A DNA stretch of 64,000 nt from Blastocladiella emersonii ATCC 22665 (GCA_025594325.1 JANHCV010000012.1:1-64000), one strand, 5' to 3'; positions 1 through 13,855 are shown, counted from the stretch's first letter. Translations and numbers: made by a program. Notes: generated from the letters alone by a model not told the origin.

Positions 1-1
1 G

Positions 2-1117
2 TCTGGCGCTTTGGTTCCTTGCCCACCTGGACGTGAGGGTATACGAAGATTTGATTGAGTATAGTTATGTTTGAGTACCATGACAATTATCAGCGTGGCG
101 GGATTGATACATCCCGCTTGTCGGAAATTTTGTTGGTTCAATACTGTGATTTATCGGCCCTTGCCCACCTGGACATGGGGCACTCGAAGATTTGAGTATG
201 GTTTCGTTTGAGTGCCATGACAATTATCTGCGTGGCTGGTTTACGACATTTCTTTGGTCAGATATTGTGTTGCTGTGATACTGTGATTTATGGGTCCCTG
301 GCTAGCTGGACAAGCGGGAAGTGAAAGATTTGAATATGGTTTTGTTTGAGTATCAAGACCATTACCTGCGTGGTCGGTTATGTAGACTCCTATGGTCAGA
401 TATTTTGTTGGTTTGATACTGTGATTTATGGGTCTCCAACCTGCTGGACATCTGGGAAGTCATAGATTTGAGTATGGTTTTGTTTGAGTACCATGACAAT
501 TATCTCCGCAGCTTGTTTACTATGTTTCCATGGTCAGTTTTATTGTTGCTTTGAATTTACGATTTATGGGTCCTGAACAAGCTGGACATGTGAATAGTCA
601 AAGACTTGACTATGGTTTTGTTTGAGTGCCATGACAATTACCTACGTGGCTTGTATACTCTATTTCCATGGTCAGATATTTGTTGGTTCGATATTACGAT
701 TTATGGGTCCTCAACCAGCTTGACATGCGGGAAAGCAAAGATTAGAATATGGTTTTGATTAAGTACCATGACAATCATCTGCGTGGCTGGTTTACTATAT
801 TTCCATGGTCAGATATTTTGTTGGTTCGATACTGTGATGTATGGGTCCCTGGCCAGCTGGACACACGGTAAAGCAAAGACTTGAAGATGGTTTTGTTTGA
901 GTACCATAACAATCATGTACGAGGTTGGTTTACTATCTTTCTGTTGTCAAATATTTAGTTGCCGTGATACTGTGATTTATGGGTCCCTGGCTAGCAGGAC
1001 AAGCGGGTAGTCAAAGATTTGAATATGGTTTTGTTCGACTACCATGACAATTGTCTCCGTGGCTGGTTTGGTACGTCCCTATCATTGGTAAATTCATTGC
1101 GTGCATATTGTGATTCG
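2..1117 (+). repeat. Block of eight 137-138 bp monomers (unit 1 as prototype)
   Basis: The motif CCATGAC, or a variant of it, recurs at 78, 215, 353, 491, 629, 766, 904 and 1042, so the monomer period is 137-138 bp. Each monomer has the same order of landmarks: a TTTTGTTTGAG-like box, the CCATGAC motif, GCGTGGCTGG, a TTCCATGGTCAGATATT-like stretch, GGTTCGATACTGTGATTTATGGG, and an AGCTGGACA box. The block starts with the tail of a ninth, degenerate monomer. It ends as monomer 8 fades out near 1117. The block is AT-richer than the rest of the unit and recurs at the same offset in every unit. Confidence 0.92.
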
Positions 1118-1624
1118 TGGAGGGTCAATGTTGCTGCTACCTTGCCCGCATGCGCGCTGCGTCCGCCGACCCACCTAGGCCAGACAGGAAGGAAAGGGGA
1201 CCCCAAGAGCCCCACGACACCACTGTAGCTCCACTACCACCACAGCACCCACCAACACCACCTACAAACAAACACGACCCGCCAAGGCGCACGCAGCGAC
1301 ACCCGCAGCCATGCATGCCATGGCGTTGGTGGATGGTGGCCAACCAATCCTCATCACACACGACACGTATGAAGGTCTGCCTGCATCCACCCATCCATTC
1401 ATTCAACACACGCTCCCTCACGCACCCTTTCACTTGTGTTGCTTGACAGCCAGCTAGCCAGGTCCGGCTGCTGCTACCTATCCATTCTGCCTGCCTCCCA
1501 CGCCCGCCGCGTCCTGAGCCAGGCAGGGCTGTGCTGCGATACACGGCCGCGGCCAGTCCACGGTAATGGTACCCATGCAGTACGTTCCATGGCCGCCCGG
1601 CCACCCTAGCTTGGTGCTTGTGTG

Positions 1625-1701
1625 TCACCTTGGTCACCTTGGTCACCTTGGTCACCTTGGTCACCTTGGTCACTTGGTCACTTGGTCTCTTGGTCTCTTG
1701 G
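1625..1701 (+). repeat. 9-bp minisatellite (CCTTGGTCA type) inside the unit
   Basis: Five tandem TCACCTTGG nonamers followed by shortened TCACTTGG and TCTCTTGG octamers. The nonamer part is a multiple of three and creates periodic peptide shadows on both strands. It recurs at the same offset in every full unit; the first nonamer is TCCCCTTGG in all units except 1 and 9. Confidence 0.9.
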
Positions 1702-2614
1702 CGCTTGTGATGGAGGTCTATCTAACCCAGGCACGCACGGACACAGGCCCGCACGCCCACACGCACTCCCGCCAGGAGCATGTGGTGTGTGGGTCATCAT
1801 CCACCATTCAGTTTGTAGTCCCTAGCACCCCTTGGCCCCAGCACTGTCTCCTTCCTGCAGGAGGAGCCCTGCCGCCTCAGCCCTCCGCAGCCAGCCCTCT
1901 GCAGCCCAGTGAAGCAGTACGGCTGCTACGCTGTTTGCAAGGTACGGTGGCCAGGGCGACGCAGGTGCTGTGGTGTTGCTTGCCACTTGGCTGGCGACAG
2001 GGGCTGGCGCACCCATTGCAAGGCGTTCTGACGGACCCCGCGGCCATGAAAGCATGGGGGCAGCACTGGACACGAGTCTATCAATCAACGGCACTGGGAG
2101 GGCAGGCAGGCGCACCCGTTGGAGCGAGCCGACCTGGATGATAAATCATTGTTGAGTTGAGGACGCCTTGCATGCCTGCCGTTCATGCGAGCGTGTGTGA
2201 CACCAGGGTGGCCGTTTGCGCCGTGTGCGCACGGCGTGGAGCGCCAGGCGCTGTGCGCTGTGCGCGCTGCACGGTGCGTGGTGTACATCCGTCAGCGGGT
2301 GAGTGGTTTCACGCGGATAGACAGAGGAGCTGCTCGGAACCCTCGTTGGCCCATCATCATGCAGGGCTTGGAGTGGACAGCAGAGCTGGCAGCCTGGAGG
2401 AGACCAGTCGTATATTGACAAACCGAACCCCTCTCAGACTACATACGAGATAGATAATATCTACTGGGTGGGCGCTGTCAGTCAGGCTGTCAGTGTGGCA
2501 GGCTGCCAGGCTGCCAGGCTGCCAGGGCTCATCATTCATTCCTTTGTTGGCTGGGACGGCAACCAGAGAGCGCGGGCCCACAAAGACTTGCGAGGCGGTG
2601 TGGGTGTTCGGATA

Positions 2615-2664
2615 GCAGGTAGGCAAGTTGGCAGGTTGGCAGGTTGGCAGGCTGGCAGGTTGGC
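2615..2664 (+). repeat. 8-bp minisatellite (GGCAGGTT type) inside the unit
   Basis: Imperfect GGCAGGTT octamers ending in a GGCAGGCT variant. Copy number is constant in the array except in unit 4, where it is three copies longer. Confidence 0.88.
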
Positions 2665-2767
2665 CGTTTACTTAGTTGATTGGACCGTGTACTTTGACGA
2701 CGGGCTCCATACTTAGGGGATCGAAGAGTTGGCTAGTGGAGTGTGCACAAAGCGGTAGATTTGAATG

Positions 2768-5533
2768 TCTGGCGCTTTGGTTCCTTGCCCACCTGGACGT
2801 GAGGGTATACGAAGATTTGATTGAGTATAGTTATGTTTGAGTACCATGACAATTATCAGCGTGGCGGGATTGATACATCCCGCTTGTCGGAAATTTTGTT
2901 GGTTCAATACTGTGATTTATCGGCCCTTGCCCACCTGGACATGGGGCACTCGAAGATTTGAGTATGGTTTCGTTTGAGTGCCATGACAATTATCTGCGTG
3001 GCTGGTTTACGACATTTCTTTGGTCAGATATTGTGTTGCTGTGATACTGTGATTTATGGGTCCCTGGCTAGCTGGACAAGCGGGAAGTGAAAGATTTGAA
3101 TATGGTTTTGTTTGAGTATCAAGACCATTACCTGCGTGGTCGGTTATGTAGACTCCTATGGTCAGATATTTTGTTGGTTTGATACTGTGATTTATGGGTC
3201 TCCAACCTGCTGGACATCTGGGAAGTCATAGATTTGAGTATGGTTTTGTTTGAGTACCATGACAATTATCTCCGCAGCTTGTTTACTATGTTTCCATGGT
3301 CAGTTTTATTGTTGCTTTGAATTTACGATTTATGGGTCCTGAACAAGCTGGACATGTGAATAGTCAAAGACTTGACTATGGTTTTGTTTGAGTGCCATGA
3401 CAATTACCTACGTGGCTTGTATACTCTATTTCCATGGTCAGATATTTGTTGGTTCGATATTACGATTTATGGGTCCTCAACCAGCTTGACATGCGGGAAA
3501 GCAAAGATTAGAATATGGTTTTGATTAAGTACCATGACAATCATCTGCGTGGCTGGTTTACTATATTTCCATGGTCAGATATTTTGTTGGTTCGATACTG
3601 TGATGTATGGGTCCCTGGCCAGCTGGACACACGGTAAAGCAAAGACTTGAAGATGGTTTTGTTTGAGTACCATAACAGTCATGTACGAGGTTGGTTTACT
3701 ATCTTTCTGTTGTCAAATATTTAGTTGCCGTGATACTGTGATTTATGGGTCCCTGGCTAGCAGGACAAGCGGGTAGTCAAAGATTTGAATATGGTTTTGT
3801 TCGACTACCATGACAATTGTCTCCGTGGCTGGTTTGGTACGTCCCTATCATTGGTAAATTCATTGCGTGCATATTGTGATTCGTGGAGGGTCAATGTTGC
3901 TGCTACCTTGCCCGCATGCGCGCTGCGTCCGCCGACCCACCTAGGCCAGACAGGAAGGAAAGGGGACCCCAAGAGCCCCACGACACCACTGTAGCTCCAC
4001 TACCACCACAGCACCCACCAACACCACCTACAAACAAACACGACCCGCCAAGGCGCACGCAGCGACACCCGCAGCCATGCATGCCATGGCGTTGGTGGAT
4101 GGTGGCCAACCAATCCTCATCACACACGACACGTATGAAGGTCTGCCTGCATCCACCCATCCATTCATTCAACACACGCTCCCTCACGCACCCTTTCACT
4201 TGTGTTGCTTGACAGCCAGCTAGCCAGGTCCGGCTGCTGCTACCTATCCATTCTGCCTGCCTCCCACGCCCGCCGCGTCCTGAGCCAGGCAGGGCTGTGC
4301 TGCGATACACGGCCGCGGCCAGTCCACGGTAATGGTACCCATGCAGTACGTTCCATGGCCGCCCGGCCACCCTAGCTTGGTGCTTGTGTGTCCCCTTGGT
4401 CACCTTGGTCACCTTGGTCACCTTGGTCACCTTGGTCACTTGGTCACTTGGTCTCTTGGTCTCTTGGCGCTTGTGATGGAGGTCTATCTAACCCAGGCAC
4501 GCACGGACACAGGCCCGCACGCCCACACGCACTCCCGCCAGGAGCATGTGGTGTGTGGGTCATCATCCACCATTCAGTTTGTAGTCCCTAGCACCCCTTG
4601 GCCCCAGCACTGTCTCCTTCCTGCAGGAGGAGCCCTGCCGCCTCAGCCCTCCGCAGCCAGCCCTCTGCAGCCCAGTGAAGCAGTACGGCTGCTACGCTGT
4701 TTGCAAGGTACGGTGGCCAGGGCGACGCAGGTGCTGTGGTGTTGCTTGCCACTTGGCTGGCGACAGGGGCTGGCGCACCCATTGCAAGGCGTTCTGACGG
4801 ACCCCGCGGCCATGAAAGCATGGGGGCAGCACTGGACACGAGTCTATCAATCAACGGCACTGGGAGGGCAGGCAGGCGCACCCGTTGGAGCGAGCCGACC
4901 TGGATGATAAATCATTGTTGAGTTGAGGACGCCTTGCATGCCTGCCGTTCATGCGAGCGTGTGTGACACCAGGGTGGCCGTTTGCGCCGTGTGCGCACGG
5001 CGTGGAGCGCCAGGCGCTGTGCGCTGTGCGCGCTGCACGGTGCGTGGTGTACATCCGTCAGCGGGTGAGTGGTTTCACGCGGATAGACAGAGGAGCTGCT
5101 CGGAACCCTCGTTGGCCCATCATCATGCAGGGCTTGGAGTGGACAGCAGAGCTGGCAGCCTGGAGGAGACCAGTCGTATATTGACAAACCGAACCCCTCT
5201 CAGACTACATACGAGATAGATAATATCTACTGGGTGGGCGCTGTCAGTCAGGCTGTCAGTGTGGCAGGCTGCCAGGCTGCCAGGCTGCCAGGGCTCATCA
5301 TTCATTCCTTTGTTGGCTGGGACGGCAACCAGAGAGCGCGGGCCCACAAAGACTTGCGAGGCGGTGTGGGTGTTCGGATAGCAGGTAGGCAAGTTGGCAG
5401 GTTGGCAGGTTGGCAGGCTGGCAGGTTGGCCGTTTACTTAGTTGATTGGACCGTGTACTTTGACGACGGGCTCCATACTTAGGGGATCGAAGAGTTGGCT
5501 AGTGGAGTGTGCACAAAGCGGTAGATTTGAATA
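2768..5533 (+). repeat. Satellite unit 2
   Basis: Carries G at 3678 in monomer 7 (CATAACAG), a variant otherwise seen only in unit 5. Preceded by G at 2767, whereas later unit junctions have A. Confidence 0.95.
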
Positions 5534-8299
5534 TCTGGCGCTTTGGTTCCTTGCCCACCTGGACGTGAGGGTATACGAAGATTTGATTGAGTATAGTTAT
5601 GTTTGAGTACCATGACAATTATCAGCGTGGCGGGATTGATACATCCCGCTTGTCGGAAATTTTGTTGGTTCAATACTGTGATTTATCGGCCCTTGCCCAC
5701 CTGGACATGGGGCACTCGAAGATTTGAGTATGGTTTCGTTTGAGTGCCATGACAATTATCTGCGTGGCTGGTTTACGACATTTCTTTGGTCAGATATTGT
5801 GTTGCTGTGATACTGTGATTTATGGGTCCCTGGCTAGCTGGACAAGCGGGAAGTGAAAGATTTGAATATGGTTTTGTTTGAGTATCAAGACCATTACCTG
5901 CGTGGTCGGTTATGTAGACTCCTATGGTCAGATATTTTGTTGGTTTGATACTGTGATTTATGGGTCTCCAACCTGCTGGACATCTGGGAAGTCATAGATT
6001 TGAGTATGGTTTTGTTTGAGTACCATGACAATTATCTCCGCAGCTTGTTTACTATGTTTCCATGGTCAGTTTTATTGTTGCTTTGAATTTACGATTTATG
6101 GGTCCTGAACAAGCTGGACATGTGAATAGTCAAAGACTTGACTATGGTTTTGTTTGAGTGCCATGACAATTACCTACGTGGCTTGTATACTCTATTTCCA
6201 TGGTCAGATATTTGTTGGTTCGATATTACGATTTATGGGTCCTCAACCAGCTTGACATGCGGGAAAGCAAAGATTAGAATATGGTTTTGATTAAGTACCA
6301 TGACAATCATCTGCGTGGCTGGTTTACTATATTTCCATGGTCAGATATTTTGTTGGTTCGATACTGTGATGTATGGGTCCCTGGCCAGCTGGACACACGG
6401 TAAAGCAAAGACTTGAAGATGGTTTTGTTTGAGTACCATAACAATCATGTACGAGGTTGGTTTACTATCTTTCTGTTGTCAAATATTTAGTTGCCGTGAT
6501 ACTGTGATTTATGGGTCCCTGGCTAGCAGGACAAGCGGGTAGTCAAAGATTTGAATATGGTTTTGTTCGACTACCATGACAATTGTCTCCGTGGCTGGTT
6601 TGGTACGTCCCTATCATTGGTAAATTCATTGCGTGCATATTGTGATTCGTGGAGGGTCAATGTTGCTGCTACCTTGCCCGCATGCGCGCTGCGTCCGCCG
6701 ACCCACCTAGGCCAGACAGGAAGGAAAGGGGACCCCAAGAGCCCCACGACACCACTGTAGCTCCACTACCACCACAGCACCCACCAACACCACCTACAAA
6801 CAAACACGACCCGCCAAGGCGCACGCAGCGACACCCGCAGCCATGCATGCCATGGCGTTGGTGGATGGTGGCCAACCAATCCTCATCACACACGACACGT
6901 ATGAAGGTCTGCCTGCATCCACCCATCCATTCATTCAACACACGCTCCCTCACGCACCCTTTCACTTGTGTTGCTTGACAGCCAGCTAGCCAGGTCCGGC
7001 TGCTGCTACCTATCCATTCTGCCTGCCTCCCACGCCCGCCGCGTCCTGAGCCAGGCAGGGCTGTGCTGCGATACACGGCCGCGGCCAGTCCACGGTAATG
7101 GTACCCATGCAGTACGTTCCATGGCCGCCCGGCCACCCTAGCTTGGTGCTTGTGTGTCCCCTTGGTCACCTTGGTCACCTTGGTCACCTTGGTCACCTTG
7201 GTCACTTGGTCACTTGGTCTCTTGGTCTCTTGGCGCTTGTGATGGAGGTCTATCTAACCCAGGCACGCACGGACACAGGCCCGCACGCCCACACGCACTC
7301 CCGCCAGGAGCATGTGGTGTGTGGGTCATCATCCACCATTCAGTTTGTAGTCCCTAGCACCCCTTGGCCCCAGCACTGTCTCCTTCCTGCAGGAGGAGCC
7401 CTGCCGCCTCAGCCCTCCGCAGCCAGCCCTCTGCAGCCCAGTGAAGCAGTACGGCTGCTACGCTGTTTGCAAGGTACGGTGGCCAGGGCGACGCAGGTGC
7501 TGTGGTGTTGCTTGCCACTTGGCTGGCGACAGGGGCTGGCGCACCCATTGCAAGGCGTTCTGACGGACCCCGCGGCCATGAAAGCATGGGGGCAGCACTG
7601 GACACGAGTCTATCAATCAACGGCACTGGGAGGGCAGGCAGGCGCACCCGTTGGAGCGAGCCGACCTGGATGATAAATCATTGTTGAGTTGAGGACGCCT
7701 TGCATGCCTGCCGTTCATGCGAGCGTGTGTGACACCAGGGTGGCCGTTTGCGCCGTGTGCGCACGGCGTGGAGCGCCAGGCGCTGTGCGCTGTGCGCGCT
7801 GCACGGTGCGTGGTGTACATCCGTCAGCGGGTGAGTGGTTTCACGCGGATAGACAGAGGAGCTGCTCGGAACCCTCGTTGGCCCATCATCATGCAGGGCT
7901 TGGAGTGGACAGCAGAGCTGGCAGCCTGGAGGAGACCAGTCGTATATTGACAAACCGAACCCCTCTCAGACTACATACGAGATAGATAATATCTACTGGG
8001 TGGGCGCTGTCAGTCAGGCTGTCAGTGTGGCAGGCTGCCAGGCTGCCAGGCTGCCAGGGCTCATCATTCATTCCTTTGTTGGCTGGGACGGCAACCAGAG
8101 AGCGCGGGCCCACAAAGACTTGCGAGGCGGTGTGGGTGTTCGGATAGCAGGTAGGCAAGTTGGCAGGTTGGCAGGTTGGCAGGCTGGCAGGTTGGCCGTT
8201 TACTTAGTTGATTGGACCGTGTACTTTGACGACGGGCTCCATACTTAGGGGATCGAAGAGTTGGCTAGTGGAGTGTGCACAAAGCGGTAGATTTGAATA
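5534..8299 (+). repeat. Satellite unit 3
   Basis: Common type at all variant sites I tracked (junction base, monomer 7, first nonamer, octamer copy number). Confidence 0.95.
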
Positions 8300-11089
8300 T
8301 CTGGCGCTTTGGTTCCTTGCCCACCTGGACGTGAGGGTATACGAAGATTTGATTGAGTATAGTTATGTTTGAGTACCATGACAATTATCAGCGTGGCGGG
8401 ATTGATACATCCCGCTTGTCGGAAATTTTGTTGGTTCAATACTGTGATTTATCGGCCCTTGCCCACCTGGACATGGGGCACTCGAAGATTTGAGTATGGT
8501 TTCGTTTGAGTGCCATGACAATTATCTGCGTGGCTGGTTTACGACATTTCTTTGGTCAGATATTGTGTTGCTGTGATACTGTGATTTATGGGTCCCTGGC
8601 TAGCTGGACAAGCGGGAAGTGAAAGATTTGAATATGGTTTTGTTTGAGTATCAAGACCATTACCTGCGTGGTCGGTTATGTAGACTCCTATGGTCAGATA
8701 TTTTGTTGGTTTGATACTGTGATTTATGGGTCTCCAACCTGCTGGACATCTGGGAAGTCATAGATTTGAGTATGGTTTTGTTTGAGTACCATGACAATTA
8801 TCTCCGCAGCTTGTTTACTATGTTTCCATGGTCAGTTTTATTGTTGCTTTGAATTTACGATTTATGGGTCCTGAACAAGCTGGACATGTGAATAGTCAAA
8901 GACTTGACTATGGTTTTGTTTGAGTGCCATGACAATTACCTACGTGGCTTGTATACTCTATTTCCATGGTCAGATATTTGTTGGTTCGATATTACGATTT
9001 ATGGGTCCTCAACCAGCTTGACATGCGGGAAAGCAAAGATTAGAATATGGTTTTGATTAAGTACCATGACAATCATCTGCGTGGCTGGTTTACTATATTT
9101 CCATGGTCAGATATTTTGTTGGTTCGATACTGTGATGTATGGGTCCCTGGCCAGCTGGACACACGGTAAAGCAAAGACTTGAAGATGGTTTTGTTTGAGT
9201 ACCATAACAATCATGTACGAGGTTGGTTTACTATCTTTCTGTTGTCAAATATTTAGTTGCCGTGATACTGTGATTTATGGGTCCCTGGCTAGCAGGACAA
9301 GCGGGTAGTCAAAGATTTGAATATGGTTTTGTTCGACTACCATGACAATTGTCTCCGTGGCTGGTTTGGTACGTCCCTATCATTGGTAAATTCATTGCGT
9401 GCATATTGTGATTCGTGGAGGGTCAATGTTGCTGCTACCTTGCCCGCATGCGCGCTGCGTCCGCCGACCCACCTAGGCCAGACAGGAAGGAAAGGGGACC
9501 CCAAGAGCCCCACGACACCACTGTAGCTCCACTACCACCACAGCACCCACCAACACCACCTACAAACAAACACGACCCGCCAAGGCGCACGCAGCGACAC
9601 CCGCAGCCATGCATGCCATGGCGTTGGTGGATGGTGGCCAACCAATCCTCATCACACACGACACGTATGAAGGTCTGCCTGCATCCACCCATCCATTCAT
9701 TCAACACACGCTCCCTCACGCACCCTTTCACTTGTGTTGCTTGACAGCCAGCTAGCCAGGTCCGGCTGCTGCTACCTATCCATTCTGCCTGCCTCCCACG
9801 CCCGCCGCGTCCTGAGCCAGGCAGGGCTGTGCTGCGATACACGGCCGCGGCCAGTCCACGGTAATGGTACCCATGCAGTACGTTCCATGGCCGCCCGGCC
9901 ACCCTAGCTTGGTGCTTGTGTGTCCCCTTGGTCACCTTGGTCACCTTGGTCACCTTGGTCACCTTGGTCACTTGGTCACTTGGTCTCTTGGTCTCTTGGC
10001 GCTTGTGATGGAGGTCTATCTAACCCAGGCACGCACGGACACAGGCCCGCACGCCCACACGCACTCCCGCCAGGAGCATGTGGTGTGTGGGTCATCATCC
10101 ACCATTCAGTTTGTAGTCCCTAGCACCCCTTGGCCCCAGCACTGTCTCCTTCCTGCAGGAGGAGCCCTGCCGCCTCAGCCCTCCGCAGCCAGCCCTCTGC
10201 AGCCCAGTGAAGCAGTACGGCTGCTACGCTGTTTGCAAGGTACGGTGGCCAGGGCGACGCAGGTGCTGTGGTGTTGCTTGCCACTTGGCTGGCGACAGGG
10301 GCTGGCGCACCCATTGCAAGGCGTTCTGACGGACCCCGCGGCCATGAAAGCATGGGGGCAGCACTGGACACGAGTCTATCAATCAACGGCACTGGGAGGG
10401 CAGGCAGGCGCACCCGTTGGAGCGAGCCGACCTGGATGATAAATCATTGTTGAGTTGAGGACGCCTTGCATGCCTGCCGTTCATGCGAGCGTGTGTGACA
10501 CCAGGGTGGCCGTTTGCGCCGTGTGCGCACGGCGTGGAGCGCCAGGCGCTGTGCGCTGTGCGCGCTGCACGGTGCGTGGTGTACATCCGTCAGCGGGTGA
10601 GTGGTTTCACGCGGATAGACAGAGGAGCTGCTCGGAACCCTCGTTGGCCCATCATCATGCAGGGCTTGGAGTGGACAGCAGAGCTGGCAGCCTGGAGGAG
10701 ACCAGTCGTATATTGACAAACCGAACCCCTCTCAGACTACATACGAGATAGATAATATCTACTGGGTGGGCGCTGTCAGTCAGGCTGTCAGTGTGGCAGG
10801 CTGCCAGGCTGCCAGGCTGCCAGGGCTCATCATTCATTCCTTTGTTGGCTGGGACGGCAACCAGAGAGCGCGGGCCCACAAAGACTTGCGAGGCGGTGTG
10901 GGTGTTCGGATAGCAGGTAGGCAAGTTGGCAGGTTGGCAGGTTGGCAGGTTGGCAGGTTGGCAGGTTGGCAGGCTGGCAGGTTGGCCGTTTACTTAGTTG
11001 ATTGGACCGTGTACTTTGACGACGGGCTCCATACTTAGGGGATCGAAGAGTTGGCTAGTGGAGTGTGCACAAAGCGGTAGATTTGAATA
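8300..11089 (+). repeat. Satellite unit 4 (2790-bp length variant)
   Basis: The only unit of different length. The 24 extra bases are three additional GGCAGGTT octamers, lying within 10913-10986. Confidence 0.95.
10913..10986 (+). repeat. Expanded GGCAGGTT octamer tract of unit 4
   Basis: Same tract as at 2615-2664 but three octamers longer, consistent with slippage or unequal exchange within the tract. Confidence 0.92.
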
Positions 11090-13855
11090 TCTGGCGCTTT
11101 GGTTCCTTGCCCACCTGGACGTGAGGGTATACGAAGATTTGATTGAGTATAGTTATGTTTGAGTACCATGACAATTATCAGCGTGGCGGGATTGATACAT
11201 CCCGCTTGTCGGAAATTTTGTTGGTTCAATACTGTGATTTATCGGCCCTTGCCCACCTGGACATGGGGCACTCGAAGATTTGAGTATGGTTTCGTTTGAG
11301 TGCCATGACAATTATCTGCGTGGCTGGTTTACGACATTTCTTTGGTCAGATATTGTGTTGCTGTGATACTGTGATTTATGGGTCCCTGGCTAGCTGGACA
11401 AGCGGGAAGTGAAAGATTTGAATATGGTTTTGTTTGAGTATCAAGACCATTACCTGCGTGGTCGGTTATGTAGACTCCTATGGTCAGATATTTTGTTGGT
11501 TTGATACTGTGATTTATGGGTCTCCAACCTGCTGGACATCTGGGAAGTCATAGATTTGAGTATGGTTTTGTTTGAGTACCATGACAATTATCTCCGCAGC
11601 TTGTTTACTATGTTTCCATGGTCAGTTTTATTGTTGCTTTGAATTTACGATTTATGGGTCCTGAACAAGCTGGACATGTGAATAGTCAAAGACTTGACTA
11701 TGGTTTTGTTTGAGTGCCATGACAATTACCTACGTGGCTTGTATACTCTATTTCCATGGTCAGATATTTGTTGGTTCGATATTACGATTTATGGGTCCTC
11801 AACCAGCTTGACATGCGGGAAAGCAAAGATTAGAATATGGTTTTGATTAAGTACCATGACAATCATCTGCGTGGCTGGTTTACTATATTTCCATGGTCAG
11901 ATATTTTGTTGGTTCGATACTGTGATGTATGGGTCCCTGGCCAGCTGGACACACGGTAAAGCAAAGACTTGAAGATGGTTTTGTTTGAGTACCATAACAG
12001 TCATGTACGAGGTTGGTTTACTATCTTTCTGTTGTCAAATATTTAGTTGCCGTGATACTGTGATTTATGGGTCCCTGGCTAGCAGGACAAGCGGGTAGTC
12101 AAAGATTTGAATATGGTTTTGTTCGACTACCATGACAATTGTCTCCGTGGCTGGTTTGGTACGTCCCTATCATTGGTAAATTCATTGCGTGCATATTGTG
12201 ATTCGTGGAGGGTCAATGTTGCTGCTACCTTGCCCGCATGCGCGCTGCGTCCGCCGACCCACCTAGGCCAGACAGGAAGGAAAGGGGACCCCAAGAGCCC
12301 CACGACACCACTGTAGCTCCACTACCACCACAGCACCCACCAACACCACCTACAAACAAACACGACCCGCCAAGGCGCACGCAGCGACACCCGCAGCCAT
12401 GCATGCCATGGCGTTGGTGGATGGTGGCCAACCAATCCTCATCACACACGACACGTATGAAGGTCTGCCTGCATCCACCCATCCATTCATTCAACACACG
12501 CTCCCTCACGCACCCTTTCACTTGTGTTGCTTGACAGCCAGCTAGCCAGGTCCGGCTGCTGCTACCTATCCATTCTGCCTGCCTCCCACGCCCGCCGCGT
12601 CCTGAGCCAGGCAGGGCTGTGCTGCGATACACGGCCGCGGCCAGTCCACGGTAATGGTACCCATGCAGTACGTTCCATGGCCGCCCGGCCACCCTAGCTT
12701 GGTGCTTGTGTGTCCCCTTGGTCACCTTGGTCACCTTGGTCACCTTGGTCACCTTGGTCACTTGGTCACTTGGTCTCTTGGTCTCTTGGCGCTTGTGATG
12801 GAGGTCTATCTAACCCAGGCACGCACGGACACAGGCCCGCACGCCCACACGCACTCCCGCCAGGAGCATGTGGTGTGTGGGTCATCATCCACCATTCAGT
12901 TTGTAGTCCCTAGCACCCCTTGGCCCCAGCACTGTCTCCTTCCTGCAGGAGGAGCCCTGCCGCCTCAGCCCTCCGCAGCCAGCCCTCTGCAGCCCAGTGA
13001 AGCAGTACGGCTGCTACGCTGTTTGCAAGGTACGGTGGCCAGGGCGACGCAGGTGCTGTGGTGTTGCTTGCCACTTGGCTGGCGACAGGGGCTGGCGCAC
13101 CCATTGCAAGGCGTTCTGACGGACCCCGCGGCCATGAAAGCATGGGGGCAGCACTGGACACGAGTCTATCAATCAACGGCACTGGGAGGGCAGGCAGGCG
13201 CACCCGTTGGAGCGAGCCGACCTGGATGATAAATCATTGTTGAGTTGAGGACGCCTTGCATGCCTGCCGTTCATGCGAGCGTGTGTGACACCAGGGTGGC
13301 CGTTTGCGCCGTGTGCGCACGGCGTGGAGCGCCAGGCGCTGTGCGCTGTGCGCGCTGCACGGTGCGTGGTGTACATCCGTCAGCGGGTGAGTGGTTTCAC
13401 GCGGATAGACAGAGGAGCTGCTCGGAACCCTCGTTGGCCCATCATCATGCAGGGCTTGGAGTGGACAGCAGAGCTGGCAGCCTGGAGGAGACCAGTCGTA
13501 TATTGACAAACCGAACCCCTCTCAGACTACATACGAGATAGATAATATCTACTGGGTGGGCGCTGTCAGTCAGGCTGTCAGTGTGGCAGGCTGCCAGGCT
13601 GCCAGGCTGCCAGGGCTCATCATTCATTCCTTTGTTGGCTGGGACGGCAACCAGAGAGCGCGGGCCCACAAAGACTTGCGAGGCGGTGTGGGTGTTCGGA
13701 TAGCAGGTAGGCAAGTTGGCAGGTTGGCAGGTTGGCAGGCTGGCAGGTTGGCCGTTTACTTAGTTGATTGGACCGTGTACTTTGACGACGGGCTCCATAC
13801 TTAGGGGATCGAAGAGTTGGCTAGTGGAGTGTGCACAAAGCGGTAGATTTGAATA
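11090..13855 (+). repeat. Satellite unit 5
   Basis: Carries G at 12000, at the same unit offset as G3678 of unit 2; otherwise common type. Confidence 0.95.

Larger units (their letters stand above)
2..2767 (+). repeat. Satellite unit 1
   Basis: First complete unit. Carries the A variant at 1627 in the 9-bp repeat (shared only with unit 9) and is preceded by G at the unit junction (shared only with unit 2). Confidence 0.95.
1118..2767 (+). repeat. GC-rich non-monomeric block of the unit (unit 1 as prototype)
   Basis: About 1.65 kb with no resemblance to the 138-bp monomers. The first half of the + strand is rich in C and A, with many CCACC and CACACG words; the later part is rich in G and T. 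It carries three small internal repeats: the 9-bp family at 1625-1701, GCTGCCAG-type octamers at 2496-2527, and GGCAGGTT-type octamers at 2615-2664. Open frames here have biased, low-complexity translations caused by these repeats, and I do not regard them as genes. Confidence 0.85.
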
